A stretch of 64,000 nucleotides of DNA from UBA6522 sp965205045 (GCA_965205045.1 OZ242031.1:1116001-1180000); one strand, 5' to 3'; shown: positions 1 through 9,006, counted from the first letter of the stretch. Numbers and translations are program-made. The notes: generated from the sequence alone by a model not told the origin.

Positions 1-690
1 TATCCTGCCCACCGTCGCCGTCACCGTGACCGGGCCGCCGCCCTCGCGCGGCATGGTGTCGCTCGCGCTCAGGGTCAGGGAGTCCGGCGGCGGCTCCACC
101 GTCGGATCCACCAGACTCACCGCGACTTGCTGGTTGTCGGTCCACTGCGGGTTGACACCCTCCCATCGGAAGGATCCCGCAGGGGATGAACCAACGGTTA
201 GCCGCGTAGTGCCGAGATGCAACTCCAGCCCAGCAAATCTCGACACTGCACCCGGGTTGGTGGTCAGCAGTACCACGTGAACACCACTAGAAACGAAGTA
301 ATACAGCCTCGTGACTTGATGGGTTACACCTCCGCGCACGATGTCATCGTCCGTGAGCGCCACGGAGCAGTTGTCTTGGCTAGCGTCGTTGTTGTCGCAG
401 CCGAAAAACCCCCCGCTCTCATCCACCGTCAGCGTCGCGGACCAGATGGGGGTCTGCGCCGCGGCGGGCGCAGCCGCAAACAGGCCGAGCGCGCCGAACA
501 GCAGCGCGAGGACGGGGAGGAGGGCGGGGCGGGGCCACGCGGACGCGGCCCGGCGCGAGACCGCCGGAGCGGCGCCATGGCCGCCGGTCAGGCCGGTCTG
601 CAGGGTGGGATGTGAGAGGGGGTTGCGCGCCCGCCCGCGAGGGGCGGCGGCCGGTTCAGGCGGGCCGGCCTCCCGCCGCGCGCACCTCAT
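1..690 (-). CDS. Secreted Ig-like repeat surface protein, 5' part (runs off the window)
   Basis: Partial gene; the C-terminal part lies beyond position 1. Read from ATG at 690, it has a long basic leader, a hydrophobic stretch (LLPVLALLFGALGLFAA) and an AQ cleavage site, so it should be exported. The mature start (QTPIWSATLTVDESGGFFGC) leads into a beta-rich region. The window ends in a segment with the motif LTLSASDTMPREGGGPVTVT, the usual start of repeated Ig-like modules in large bacterial surface proteins. No enzyme motif is visible. The start is uncertain: ATG 690 directly abuts a heptamer array and has no good ribosome site, and the predicted signal peptide begins about 50 residues in. 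The role (adhesion or surface structure) is inferred from the family. Confidence 0.7.
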   Translation of the reverse strand, partial: MRCARREAGPPEPAAAPRGRARNPLSHPTLQTGLTGGHGAAPAVSRRAASAWPRPALLPVLALLFGALGLFAAAPAAAQTPIWSATLTVDESGGFFGCDNNDASQDNCSVALTDDDIVRGGVTHQVTRLYYFVSSGVHVVLLTTNPGAVSRFAGLELHLGTTRLTVGSSPAGSFRWEGVNPQWTDNQQVAVSLVDPTVEPPPDSLTLSASDTMPREGGGPVTVTATVGRI

Positions 691-799
691 CGCTCGGCGC
701 TCGGCGCTCGGCGCTCGGCGCTCGGCGCTCGGCGCTCGGCGCTCGGCGCTCGGCGCTCGGCGCTCGGCGCTCGGCGCTCGGCGCTCGGCGCTCGGCGCT
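691..799. repeat. Heptanucleotide tandem repeat, 15 copies of CGCTCGG plus 4 nt
   Basis: A perfect 7-bp array ends one base upstream of the ATG of the surface-protein gene. The unit contains no A on the + strand, so the minus-strand reading has no T and is free of stop codons in every frame. Unit length is not a multiple of three. Slippage would change the leader length, or the frame of any translation entering from upstream. Confidence 0.97.
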
Positions 800-800
800 G

Positions 801-829
801 ATTATACCGCGCCTGTCAACCCCTGCAAC
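801..829 (-). promoter_or_regulatory. Putative sigma70 promoter for the surface-protein gene
   Basis: On the minus strand a perfect TATAAT lies at 806-801. A weak -35 (GTTGCA/TTGCAG) lies 16-17 bp upstream, at about 829-823. Transcription would start near 794, so the heptamer array would form most of the 5' untranslated region. Confidence 0.4.
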
Positions 830-1180
830 GAAACGAACGTTTGATGTCATGACCTGCCCCTCGAGACACCGGCAATCAATGCGGCGTGGAAGGAATTTGA
901 ACAGAATCCGCCTGCGAATTCAAGATCGTGATCTCGGACGAAGCTCATCGCACGCAGAACAGAAGCGGGCTCGGCGCTAACGCCGGGGAATGCGCGGACA
1001 AGTTGCGGACACTCACGCTTCCGGCAGTTCGTCGCCGGGAACCGGCGGCAAATCCGGCGACCGGTCGAGATAGCGCACCAGTTATAAGATATCAATATGA
1101 GACGTGCTACAGTCCACTCTCCAGATCGAGTGTCCACAGCAATTGCCCATTTGGCAAGCATCCCCTTTAGAATCTTGATC
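830..1180. other. Intergenic region between divergent surface-protein and macA-like genes
   Basis: No convincing gene is seen. An ATG at 850 (minus) has a GAGGGG-like ribosome site and opens a frame that reads through the heptamer array and stops at 656, out of frame with the surface protein. A TATAAG at 1083-1088 could be a -10 for the exporter operon, but no good -35 is visible. Confidence 0.35.
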
Positions 1181-2308
1181 ATGAAACGACTCGGCATCAT
1201 CATCGCCGTAGCCATCATCGCGGTCGCTGCGGGCCGGTACCTCTCGCGCCCGGAGGCAATCGATGTCACCTTGGTGACGGTGGAGCGCGGCCCTGTATCC
1301 GCCACGGTCAGCAATACCCGTGCCGGCACGGTGGACGCGTGCCGGCGTGCGGGACTGTCTCCGGCCTCAGGCGGTCAGATCGTCTCGCTTCCGGTGGCGG
1401 AGGGAGATTTTGTCGAGCAGGACCAACTGCTGCTGGAGCTGTGGAACGACGACCTGCGCGCGCAGCTCGAGTTGACCAGGCGGGAATCGACCGCCGCCGA
1501 GTCGCGGGCCGCGGAGGCCTGCGTCACGGCTGACTTTGCACGGCGGGAGGCCAGCCGGCTCACCCGGCTGCTGGAGGACGGGCTCGCATCGGAGGACGAT
1601 ACGGACCGCGCCGTGGGCATGGCCGAGTCAACAGCGGCCGCCTGCCAGGCCGCCCGGGACAGCGCGCGCGTCGCCTCCGCCAGCATCGACGTGACAGAAG
1701 CGGCCCTGGAGCGCACGCAGCTCTTCGCGCCCTTCGCCGGCACCATCGGCGAGATCAACGGCGAACTGGGCGAATTCGTGACGCCTTCCCCCGTCGGAAT
1801 TCCCACGCCGCCGACGGTGGACCTGATCGACTCCCGATGCCTCTATATCAGCGCGCCCATCGACGAGGTGGATGCGCCCGAGGTGCGGCAGGGGCTTCCC
1901 GCGCGAATCAGTCTGGACGCATTTGGGGATCGAACGTTTTCCGGGCATGTGCGCCGCGTCGCACCCTACGTGCTGGACGTGGAGAGGCAGGCGCGCACGG
2001 TGGAGATCGAGGCCGAGATCGACGATCCGGACAAGGGCGCCCTGCTCCCGGGTTACAGCGCGGACGTGGAAGTGATCCTCGCCAGCGAGGAGGATGTCCT
2101 GCGCATCCCCACATCGCTCATCGTCGATGACAGCCAGGTTTACGTCTACGACGAGGGACTTGGCCAGATAGAGCTGCGCGAGATCGGAATCGGCATCTCC
2201 AATTGGGAGTTCACGGCGGTAACCGGTGGGCTGCGGGCGGGCGACCTCGTGGTCAGATCGATCGACCGGGACGGAGTCGGGGACGGAGCCCGCGTCAGCC
2301 CCGAGTAA
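1181..2308 (+). CDS. MacA/HlyD-type periplasmic adaptor of an ABC exporter
   Basis: Membrane-fusion protein linking an inner-membrane MacB-type transporter to an outer-membrane channel. An N-terminal anchor (KRLGIIIAVAIIAVAAGRYL) is followed by a lipoyl-like half (SGGQIVSLPVAEGDFVEQDQ), an alpha-hairpin rich in A/E/R, the second lipoyl half (LFAPFAGTIGEINGELGEFV) and beta-barrel plus membrane-proximal domains. Its 375 residues are normal for the family. I start at ATG 1181 rather than at the in-frame ATG 1097, because the anchor then sits directly at the N-terminus. It is the first gene of an operon with an ATPase and two permeases. Substrate is unknown; antibiotics, lipids or peptides are all possible. 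Confidence 0.85.
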   Translation: MKRLGIIIAVAIIAVAAGRYLSRPEAIDVTLVTVERGPVSATVSNTRAGTVDACRRAGLSPASGGQIVSLPVAEGDFVEQDQLLLELWNDDLRAQLELTRRESTAAESRAAEACVTADFARREASRLTRLLEDGLASEDDTDRAVGMAESTAAACQAARDSARVASASIDVTEAALERTQLFAPFAGTIGEINGELGEFVTPSPVGIPTPPTVDLIDSRCLYISAPIDEVDAPEVRQGLPARISLDAFGDRTFSGHVRRVAPYVLDVERQARTVEIEAEIDDPDKGALLPGYSADVEVILASEEDVLRIPTSLIVDDSQVYVYDEGLGQIELREIGIGISNWEFTAVTGGLRAGDLVVRSIDRDGVGDGARVSPE

Positions 2309-2455
2309 TGCCTTCAAGCCGGGAGGTTCGCCATGAACATATGGGCTCCGCTTGCTCCTGTCGCGTGTGTCGCGCTTCGCCGCGATCACAGGGGCTGGCA
2401 ACGATCTGCGGCCACCTCGCACGCGGTGACCGGTGCGGCCGGACCCCCCTGACCG

Positions 2456-3139
2456 ATGATCGAACTGCGACAAGTCTGCCGCCGGTTCCAGGTTGGCGAT
2501 CAGACGGTCCACGCGCTCGACCATGTGGATCTGACCATCGAATCGGGGGAATTCATCTCCATCATGGGGCCGTCGGGATCGGGCAAGTCGACCCTGCTGA
2601 ACATTCTTGGCCTGCTTGACCGTCCGACCCGGGGTTCGTACCGGCTCAACGGCGCCGACGTCGCGAAACTCGACGACAGCAGGCTGGCGGACCGGCGGCA
2701 GAAGAACATCGGCTTCGTCTTTCAGTCCTTCCACCTGATCCCGCGCCTGAACGCGGTGGAAAACGTCGAGCTGCCCATGGTGCTGGCCGGCGTGTCCATG
2801 GCGTCGCGGCGCCAGCGCGCCCGGCAGGTACTGGAGTCCATGGGGCTCGGCGAGCGCCTCGATCACCGCCCCGATCAGCTCTCCGGCGGCGAGCGCCAGC
2901 GGGTCGCCATCGGCCGCGCCATCGTGATGAATCCGAGGATCGTGCTGGCCGATGAACCCACCGGGAACCTGGATTCGCACTCCAGCAAGGAGGTCATCGA
3001 TATCCTTCACAGGCTGAATCGGGACGGCCTGAGCCTGCTGGTGGTCACCCACGATCCGGAGATCGGCGGGCAGGCCCGCCGGCGGCTCGCCATGCGCGAC
3101 GGCCGCATCATCCGGGACGCGGACAGCCGCTCGCCATGA
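2456..3139 (+). CDS. MacB/LolD-type ABC transporter ATP-binding protein
   Basis: ATPase subunit powering the adjacent permeases. Its 227 residues carry all expected motifs: Walker A GPSGSGKST at 38-46, Q-loop VFQ near 88-90, signature LSGGERQ at 142-148, Walker B IVLADEP at 162-168 and the H-loop histidine at 199. The sequence is of the MacB/LolD/FtsE class, which works by mechanotransmission rather than direct transport through the membrane domain. The stop overlaps the ATG of the first permease (ATGA at 3136), showing translational coupling. A 147-bp gap separates it from the adaptor gene. Confidence 0.92.
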   Translation: MIELRQVCRRFQVGDQTVHALDHVDLTIESGEFISIMGPSGSGKSTLLNILGLLDRPTRGSYRLNGADVAKLDDSRLADRRQKNIGFVFQSFHLIPRLNAVENVELPMVLAGVSMASRRQRARQVLESMGLGERLDHRPDQLSGGERQRVAIGRAIVMNPRIVLADEPTGNLDSHSSKEVIDILHRLNRDGLSLLVVTHDPEIGGQARRRLAMRDGRIIRDADSRSP

Positions 3140-4344
3140 AAACCGCGGACACGGCTCGACTGGCGTTTCAGTCCATACAGCGTTACCCGCTGCGGACATC
3201 CATGCTGCTGCTGGCCGTCGCCATCGGCGTGACCGCCGTGGTGCTGCTGACCTCGATCGGCGAAGGCGCGCGCCGTTACGTGACCGGCGAATTCGCGTCG
3301 CTGGGCACCAACCTGCTGGTCGTGTTCCCCGGCAAGTCGGACACCACCGGCGGCGCCGCGGGAATGATGATCGGCGAAACCCCGCGGGACCTGACGGTTG
3401 AGGATGCGATGGCCATCGAGCGCAGTCCCCTCGTCTCCCAGGTCGCCCCCGCCATCATCGGCAGCGGCACCGCGTCCTGGCGCCAGCGGGAACGGGAGAT
3501 CACGGTCCTCGGCACGACCAGCAGGATGCGCAGCGTGCAACACTGGAACATGCGGGCCGGGCAATTCCTCCCGGAGCTTGACATGGACATAGCCTCGCCG
3601 GTGTGCGTGCTGGGCAGCGTGGTGCGCGACGAGTTCTTCGGGCGCGCCGACCCGCTCGGACAGTGGATCCGCATCGGTGACGCCCGCTGCCGGGTGATCG
3701 GGGTGCTGGCCCAGGCCGGGCTCACCGGGCCGTTCAATACCGATGAATTGGTCATCGTGCCGGTCGCAAGCGCTCAGCAGATGTTCAATGCCACCAGCCT
3801 GTTGCGGATCATCGTTGAAGTCATCGGCAATGACGCGATCGAGGGCGCGCGCCGGGATGTGATCGAAATCGTCAAGGCCCGTCACCAGGGCGAGGAGGAC
3901 ATCACCGTCGTAACCCGCGATGCGGTTCTCGATACCTTCAATACCATATTCGACGCGATCACCTATGCGCTGGCGGGAATCGCCGCAATCAGCCTGGTGG
4001 TCGCGGGCGTACTGATCATGAACGTGATGCTGGTGGCGGTCAGTCAGCGCACCGAGGAGATCGGGTTGCTGAAGGCGCTCGGCGCAAAGCAACGCCAGAT
4101 CATCGGATTGTTCCTCACGGAGGCGGTTTTCCTGTCCAGTTTGGGCGCCCTTGTGGGTCTGGGACTAGGAACGCTCGGGACGAGACTGCTGAACGCGGCC
4201 TTTCCGATTGTCGATCTTTCCGCGCCGGCCTGGGCGCTGGCCGCCGCCGTCGCCATTGCAGTCTCAAGCGGCCTCGTATTCGGGATTCTGCCTGCGCGCC
4301 GGGCCGCGCGGCTGGACCCCGTGGAAGCGCTGGCGGGGCGTTGA
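3136..4344 (+). CDS. MacB-like FtsX-family ABC permease (first)
   Basis: Inner-membrane permease of 402 residues. One N-terminal transmembrane helix (MLLLAVAIGVTAVVLLTSI) is followed by a large periplasmic MacB_PCD-type domain and three C-terminal helices within the FtsX domain; the motif RTEEIGLLKALGAKQRQI marks its coupling region. It overlaps the ATPase by four bases, and the second permease starts four bases after it. The two permeases are clearly related to each other and probably form a heterodimer, whereas classical MacB is a homodimer fused to its ATPase. Confidence 0.9.
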   Translation: MKTADTARLAFQSIQRYPLRTSMLLLAVAIGVTAVVLLTSIGEGARRYVTGEFASLGTNLLVVFPGKSDTTGGAAGMMIGETPRDLTVEDAMAIERSPLVSQVAPAIIGSGTASWRQREREITVLGTTSRMRSVQHWNMRAGQFLPELDMDIASPVCVLGSVVRDEFFGRADPLGQWIRIGDARCRVIGVLAQAGLTGPFNTDELVIVPVASAQQMFNATSLLRIIVEVIGNDAIEGARRDVIEIVKARHQGEEDITVVTRDAVLDTFNTIFDAITYALAGIAAISLVVAGVLIMNVMLVAVSQRTEEIGLLKALGAKQRQIIGLFLTEAVFLSSLGALVGLGLGTLGTRLLNAAFPIVDLSAPAWALAAAVAIAVSSGLVFGILPARRAARLDPVEALAGR

Positions 4345-4347
4345 CGG

Positions 4348-5547
4348 ATGCTTGCCCGCGACGCAATCGCGTTCACGCTGCGATCGGTGCTGGCGCACCG
4401 CTTGCGCAGCGCGCTGACGTCGCTGGGGATCGGCATCGGCGTGACGGCCGTGGTCCTCTTGACATCCATCGGTCAGGGCGTCAGCCAATACATCGTCCAG
4501 GAATTCACCCAGTTCGGTACCAACATCCTGGCCATACAGCCGGGCAAGGCCAACACCCTGGGCGTATCCGCCGGCGTGTTCAATTCCGTCAGGCCATTGA
4601 GTCTCGCCGACGCCGAAGCCTTGCGCCGGGTGCCCCATGCGACGCACTCGGTTCCCCTGGTTTCCGGCTCGGCTTCGATCGAGGCCCGCGGACGCGAGCG
4701 CACGGTGAGCGTATTTGCCGTAGGTCCGGCATTCGACGTGGCCTTCGCCTTCGACGTCGCGCTCGGCGAATTTCTGCCCGAAGACGAACTGGACCGGCCG
4801 CGCCCGGTTGCCGTGCTCGGCGCAACCGCCTACGGGGAGTTGTTCGGCTCCGAAAACCCGTTGAACGAGCGCGTGCGCATCGGCGGCGACCGCTATCGCG
4901 TCATCGGCGTGATGGAAACCAAGGGCGACACGCTGGGGTTCGATCTCGACGACTCGGTCTACATCCCGGCAGCCAGCGGCCTGGCCATGTTCAACCGCGA
5001 CGGCCTGCACGAGATCGACCTGCTCTACGAGGAGAACGCGCCGGTGGAGGAAGTGATCGCCGGTGTCGAACGCGTGCTGATCGCGCGCCACGGCGGCGAG
5101 GACTTTACCATCATCAGCCAGCAGCAAATGCTGGACGTGCTCGGTTCCATACTGGACGTCCTGACCCTGGGCGTCGGAGCGCTCGGCGGCATCTCCCTGC
5201 TGGTGGGCGGCGTCGGCATCTTCACGATCATGACCATCGCGGTCCGGGAACGCACCGCCGAGATCGGCCTCCTGCGGGCCGTGGGCACCCGCCGGCGCCG
5301 CATCTCGCAGCTTTTTCTGGGCGAAGCGGTCCTGCTGGCGGGTCTGGGCGGTCTCGGGGGGCTGCTGGCGGGCTTCATCGTGGTCGGAATCATTCAGGTC
5401 ACCGTCCCGGCTCTGCCCACACAAATCGCTCCGCTCTACGTGATCCTTGCTGAAGCGGTTGCCGTATTGATCGGCCTTGTCGCCGGCGTGCTGCCGGCCC
5501 GGGCCGCCGCCGCGCTGGAACCGGTGGAGGCGCTGACGACGGAGTGA
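4348..5547 (+). CDS. MacB-like FtsX-family ABC permease (second)
   Basis: Second permease, 399 residues, with the same plan as its neighbour: N-terminal helix with the same GIGVTAVVLLTSIGQG motif, a periplasmic domain, then three helices with RTAEIGLLRAVGTRRRRI before the penultimate pair. It is last in the adaptor-ATPase-permease-permease operon. A gene duplication that produced a heterodimeric exporter is the simplest reading. No outer-membrane channel is encoded beside it; the TolC at 38140-39567 could serve. Confidence 0.9.
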   Translation: MLARDAIAFTLRSVLAHRLRSALTSLGIGIGVTAVVLLTSIGQGVSQYIVQEFTQFGTNILAIQPGKANTLGVSAGVFNSVRPLSLADAEALRRVPHATHSVPLVSGSASIEARGRERTVSVFAVGPAFDVAFAFDVALGEFLPEDELDRPRPVAVLGATAYGELFGSENPLNERVRIGGDRYRVIGVMETKGDTLGFDLDDSVYIPAASGLAMFNRDGLHEIDLLYEENAPVEEVIAGVERVLIARHGGEDFTIISQQQMLDVLGSILDVLTLGVGALGGISLLVGGVGIFTIMTIAVRERTAEIGLLRAVGTRRRRISQLFLGEAVLLAGLGGLGGLLAGFIVVGIIQVTVPALPTQIAPLYVILAEAVAVLIGLVAGVLPARAAAALEPVEALTTE

Positions 5548-5591
5548 GGGATTCGGAAATCCCAAGTGCGTCGCGCCCGCGCGGTGCATGA

Positions 5592-6605
5592 TCAGACAGT
5601 CGTGAGCGCCGCGGTTTCCCGACGGTTGGTTCCGCTCATCCGGATCAACCACTTTGCGATCGGCACGGTGCCCTTGACGGCTATTGCCAGAAACACCAGG
5701 GGCAACACGATATTCTTGATCGCGATAAGGACCAACAGCTCGGTCAATCCCTGAACATACTCCACGGCCCTTGCGCGCAGATCCGCAATCTGCGAAAAGC
5801 CAGGCATGCTGATATCGGGCAATGCGCGGTCAACTGCGCTTGTGACGGTAGTCAGCAGGCGGTTGAGCCCGCCCAGCGTATTGGAAACGAGCCCCGTTTC
5901 GTCGGGTTCCGGCTCTTCGGCGCTCCGGTCATCGAGGGCCTGTTCCGCGTTCGCCGCAAGTTCCACTATCTCTTGCTCGTCCATTGATATTTCTTCCTGG
6001 AGTTCCGCAAGACCCGCGCTCTGCTCTTCTATCCGCGGCTGCAGGAATTGCTGGCTCACGAGAAGGCTGATTGCCACGAATACCGGAACAATGAATCGCA
6101 GCATGGCAGCGAGGACGAATACTTGTACAAGAACGCTTCGACAGCGCTCCACGCCGGCGATGGGCTTGTTTCCCGACCGTCGGTATTCGGCAATCAGCAG
6201 CGTCCCCAGAGTTGCAATTGCAATCACGGCAAACGCCCATTTGAAGAGATTGGCCGACGTCAGCTCCAGGGCAAAACGCTGGAGCAACAGCGACCCGATG
6301 GCCCAGACCATGACGGACGAGAGCCTTTCGGCGGCATCGTTTATCGGGTCGAGCAATTGACCGATTTGCATGGACGCAATGCCGATACCGACTTCAGAAC
6401 TCTGAAGCGTGGAAATGCCGGCATTGACTCCCCTGGACAGGACGAATATGCCGATGGACTCATTGGTCGTGTCGGCGATGCGGTCTTCGGCGAAACTGTC
6501 CAACCATCCAGCGGAGGAAAGAATCGCCAGCGCCATGGCGGCAACGATCACCGTTCCAAGTAGGTAGCGATTGCCTCTCGTTGAGGTGTGCGTGTTTTCC
6601 TGCAT
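5592..6605 (-). CDS. Multi-pass membrane protein of unknown function
   Basis: 337 residues; I do not recognise the family. Visible: a membrane segment at about 14-34, two more around 95-140, a long hydrophobic stretch at about 157-187, an acidic probably coiled region near 190-235 (many E/D/Q), an amphipathic stretch and a final hydrophobic hairpin at about 288-313. The start at 6605 has a GGAG ribosome site eight bases upstream. It is convergent with the exporter operon and divergent from the hydratase gene, so it is probably transcribed alone. The alternation of helices with an acidic loop suggests an inner-membrane scaffold or channel-like protein, but nothing proves it. Confidence 0.6.
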   Translation of the reverse strand: MQENTHTSTRGNRYLLGTVIVAAMALAILSSAGWLDSFAEDRIADTTNESIGIFVLSRGVNAGISTLQSSEVGIGIASMQIGQLLDPINDAAERLSSVMVWAIGSLLLQRFALELTSANLFKWAFAVIAIATLGTLLIAEYRRSGNKPIAGVERCRSVLVQVFVLAAMLRFIVPVFVAISLLVSQQFLQPRIEEQSAGLAELQEEISMDEQEIVELAANAEQALDDRSAEEPEPDETGLVSNTLGGLNRLLTTVTSAVDRALPDISMPGFSQIADLRARAVEYVQGLTELLVLIAIKNIVLPLVFLAIAVKGTVPIAKWLIRMSGTNRRETAALTTV

Positions 6606-6789
6606 TCGACTACTCCAAAGTCCTCATTGATTTCAGCATTGAAAGCGGTGCGCGGCCACCGATTGGCTGGTGACGTCGCGTGCCGTTGTCCGCTCACCGC
6701 CAAGCTTACAACTTCGCCGAGACGCCGGGACCCTCGCAAACAGGATAGAATTTCCCATCCCCACCGTAAGCCAAGCGGGCGAATCGAAA

Positions 6790-7590
6790 ATGAACTATCG
6801 ACATCTGAGCGTGGACATCGACGACGGGATCGCGACGGTCACCATGTGCCGCGCGCATCGCCGGAATTCGTTGTCGGAAGACCATCTCCGAGAGCTGATG
6901 GCAGCGTTCCAGTCCATCGCCGGGAGCGGCGCTCGCGGCGTCATCCTGGCGGCCGAAGGTCCGGTTTTTTCCTCCGGCCACGACTTCAACGACATGGTGG
7001 ACCGCGATCTCGATGCGATGAAAAGCCTGCTGGATATCTGCGGTGAGTTCATGCAATTGATCCAGCGGATGCCGCAACCCGTGATCGCCCAGGTGGAAGG
7101 CCTGGCCACGGCGGCGGGCTGCCAGCTGGTCGCATCGTGCGACCTGGCCGTGGCCGGGGAGTCCACGACGTTTCAGGCGCCGGGCGGTTTCGGCGGCTGG
7201 TTCTGCCACACGCCCGGGGTTGCCATCGTGCGGGCCGTGGGACGAAAGCGCGCCCTTGAAATGCTGCTGACGGGCGACCCGATCGACGCGCGGACGGCGG
7301 CAGAGTGGGGCCTGGTCAACCGTGTGGTGCCGGACGCGGACGTGGCTTCCGAGACACGAGCGTTGCTGAACCGGGCAACCCGCGGCAGCACGTATTCGAA
7401 GGCGGAGGGCAAGCGCGCCTTCTACGCGCAAGCCGATCTCGACACCGCGGGCGCGTACGAATACGCCACGGAGGCGATGGCTGCAACCTCGCAGTCGGCC
7501 GACGGCCAGGAGACCATGCGTTCATTCCTGGAGAAACGGCGCCCGAATTTTGTGGGGCGCGGCACGAAGAAGAGCCGGAAGATTGCCTGA
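6790..7590 (+). CDS. Enoyl-CoA hydratase/isomerase family protein, ECHDC3-like
   Basis: Crotonase-fold protein of 266 residues from ATG 6790. The first oxyanion-hole segment is FSSGHDFNDM and the second is ATAAGCQLVASCDLAV. The segment where hydratases carry a catalytic glutamate reads APGGFGGWFCHTPGVAI, resembling mammalian ECHDC3 proteins, in which the usual acid is absent; ordinary hydratase activity is therefore doubtful. RAVGRKRALEMLLTGDPIDA is the usual helix pair before the C-terminal trimer domain. An upstream in-frame ATG at 6670 exists, but would add 40 residues unlike the family. It stands alone, with no fatty-acid genes beside it. Confidence 0.8.
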   Translation: MNYRHLSVDIDDGIATVTMCRAHRRNSLSEDHLRELMAAFQSIAGSGARGVILAAEGPVFSSGHDFNDMVDRDLDAMKSLLDICGEFMQLIQRMPQPVIAQVEGLATAAGCQLVASCDLAVAGESTTFQAPGGFGGWFCHTPGVAIVRAVGRKRALEMLLTGDPIDARTAAEWGLVNRVVPDADVASETRALLNRATRGSTYSKAEGKRAFYAQADLDTAGAYEYATEAMAATSQSADGQETMRSFLEKRRPNFVGRGTKKSRKIA

Positions 7591-7739
7591 TCAACCGGCC
7601 TGACGGAGGTTGATCGCCATGCAGAAAAAGAATGGGAATGTCGCCCGGAACGCCGCTTCGAGCCCGTGCAGGTCATGCTGCGGCTGATGAGCGCTGTGGC
7701 GGAGATTCAGCGGCTTGCAATGAGGTCAGATAGGGGAAG

Positions 7740-8960
7740 TTACGGCGCCCCTGATCCCTCTCCGTATTCCATCACCTCGCGCTCGTAGGCGGAAAACTCC
7801 TCGAAAAGCGCATTCTCCATGCAGACGTTTTCTTCGAGCCGCCAGTTCACCGAATCGAAGACTCGTCGCGACGACCACGGCTCGGTGAACGCCACCGGGT
7901 CTTCCACCGTGATCTCCAGGATCAGCTGTCCATCGCCATTCCGGCTGAATCGCTCGGTCACGTGAAGCTGATCGCTGTGGGGAACGCCCCGGCGATCGAT
8001 CCAGGTCCTGTCATTGAAGTTGACCGACTCCACCACCAGCGTGTCCCCTTCCCACCGGCCGACAGACTCGCCCATCCACGATTCGGGACGACCCGTTCGA
8101 TGACTTCGTCCGTCCGTGTAGATGATCCGGAACCACTGATGAAACTCGTAGACGATCATCACGCGATCCGTGGACTGTACGATCTCGAACGCGGCAGGGT
8201 GGGCGTAGATTCTTGGGACACCGGGCGGCAGACACTGGTAGGTGGGGTCATTGGTTTCCACCACCGCAACGGCGTCGGGGCCGAAGACCGGCCGGGATTC
8301 GGCAAAACGCGCCTGCGCCCAGGGCGTCATCGGCGGCAATTCCTCGCTGAACGCGTAGTTTTCCCACGCATGGTCGTACCGCCGGATCCAGACGCCCCGC
8401 AGGTCCGCGCCCTGGCCACCGGGCAGCGGCTCCCGAGAGGCCGAACCACGTTCTACCCCTACCGATTCTCCGCCGATCAGTGCGTGACCGCTCGCATCCA
8501 CCAACTTGCGAATGCGGATGGACGGGGCGCCGTTACGGGCCGGATCGCCCGTCAACTCGATCACGTCACCCGGCAAGAGGGAATTCGCAGTCCACCTGAT
8601 TGAAGTTGGAGAGCCTGCGGTTATGCCTCTCGCCAACCGATTCGGTGTCGTCAGCTCACCCGACCATTCCACCGTGTTCCCTTCCCCATCAGTGACGGCA
8701 ATGTAGATGAGCACGTGAGGAAAGACGAACTTGAATTCGGTGACGCTCCCGCGAACGGTCACCGTCTCCGTGGCATCGTAGAGCGCTCCGCCATGGTGGG
8801 CCTGCAGTTCTCCCGGCCAATGACCGCAGATGGCCGCAAGTGTCGCCACTGCGAACGAGAACACTGCGGAACGAATTTCTCCGGCTCGCTTCACCTGCTC
8901 CTCACTCATCTCCCATGCGCTTCGGAAGTCGGATACGGGCCGCTTGGCCGACCGCTCCAT
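7740..8960 (-). CDS. Secreted DUF6152 protein with a large C-terminal domain
   Basis: 406 residues. A hydrophobic export segment (AVFSFAVATLAAICG) is followed by HHGGALYDATETVTVRGSV, the typical start of DUF6152, a small periplasmic beta-barrel domain of unknown role. After a linker at about 165-185 a second domain of some 220 residues begins at LRGVWIRRYDHAWENY, with several Trp/His-containing strands; I cannot name it. Start uncertain: ATG 8960 or the in-frame ATG 8909, neither with an ideally spaced ribosome site. It follows the sulfatase by 46 bp on the same strand, so it is probably cotranscribed with RidA and sulfatase. Confidence 0.7.
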   Translation of the reverse strand: MERSAKRPVSDFRSAWEMSEEQVKRAGEIRSAVFSFAVATLAAICGHWPGELQAHHGGALYDATETVTVRGSVTEFKFVFPHVLIYIAVTDGEGNTVEWSGELTTPNRLARGITAGSPTSIRWTANSLLPGDVIELTGDPARNGAPSIRIRKLVDASGHALIGGESVGVERGSASREPLPGGQGADLRGVWIRRYDHAWENYAFSEELPPMTPWAQARFAESRPVFGPDAVAVVETNDPTYQCLPPGVPRIYAHPAAFEIVQSTDRVMIVYEFHQWFRIIYTDGRSHRTGRPESWMGESVGRWEGDTLVVESVNFNDRTWIDRRGVPHSDQLHVTERFSRNGDGQLILEITVEDPVAFTEPWSSRRVFDSVNWRLEENVCMENALFEEFSAYEREVMEYGEGSGAP

Positions 8961-9006
8961 GCCCCTTGATGCTCAAATTCAGGTCCTTGACGCTATTGAA
9001 TAACCC

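Noticed and set aside
800..820. TTGACA and TATAAT close together on the minus strand
   Set aside because: They are only 7 bp apart, so they cannot form one sigma70 promoter; the TATAAT was paired with another -35 instead.
26..844. Several plus-strand open frames of 84-167 codons
   Set aside because: They are shadows of the minus-strand surface-protein gene and of the heptamer array, which has no stop in several frames.
2332..2451. 39-codon frame with a GGGAGG site between adaptor and ATPase
   Set aside because: No recognisable sequence and unusual composition; it could be real but nothing supports it beyond the ribosome site.
1628..3199. 523-codon minus-strand open frame
   Set aside because: Lies fully antisense to the exporter adaptor and ATPase genes, with composition of a high-GC shadow.
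4264..5652. 462-codon minus-strand open frame
   Set aside because: Antisense to the second FtsX-like permease; no recognisable motif.
7619..7687. 22-codon frame with a GGAGG site after the hydratase gene
   Set aside because: Too short and without family; chance is likely.
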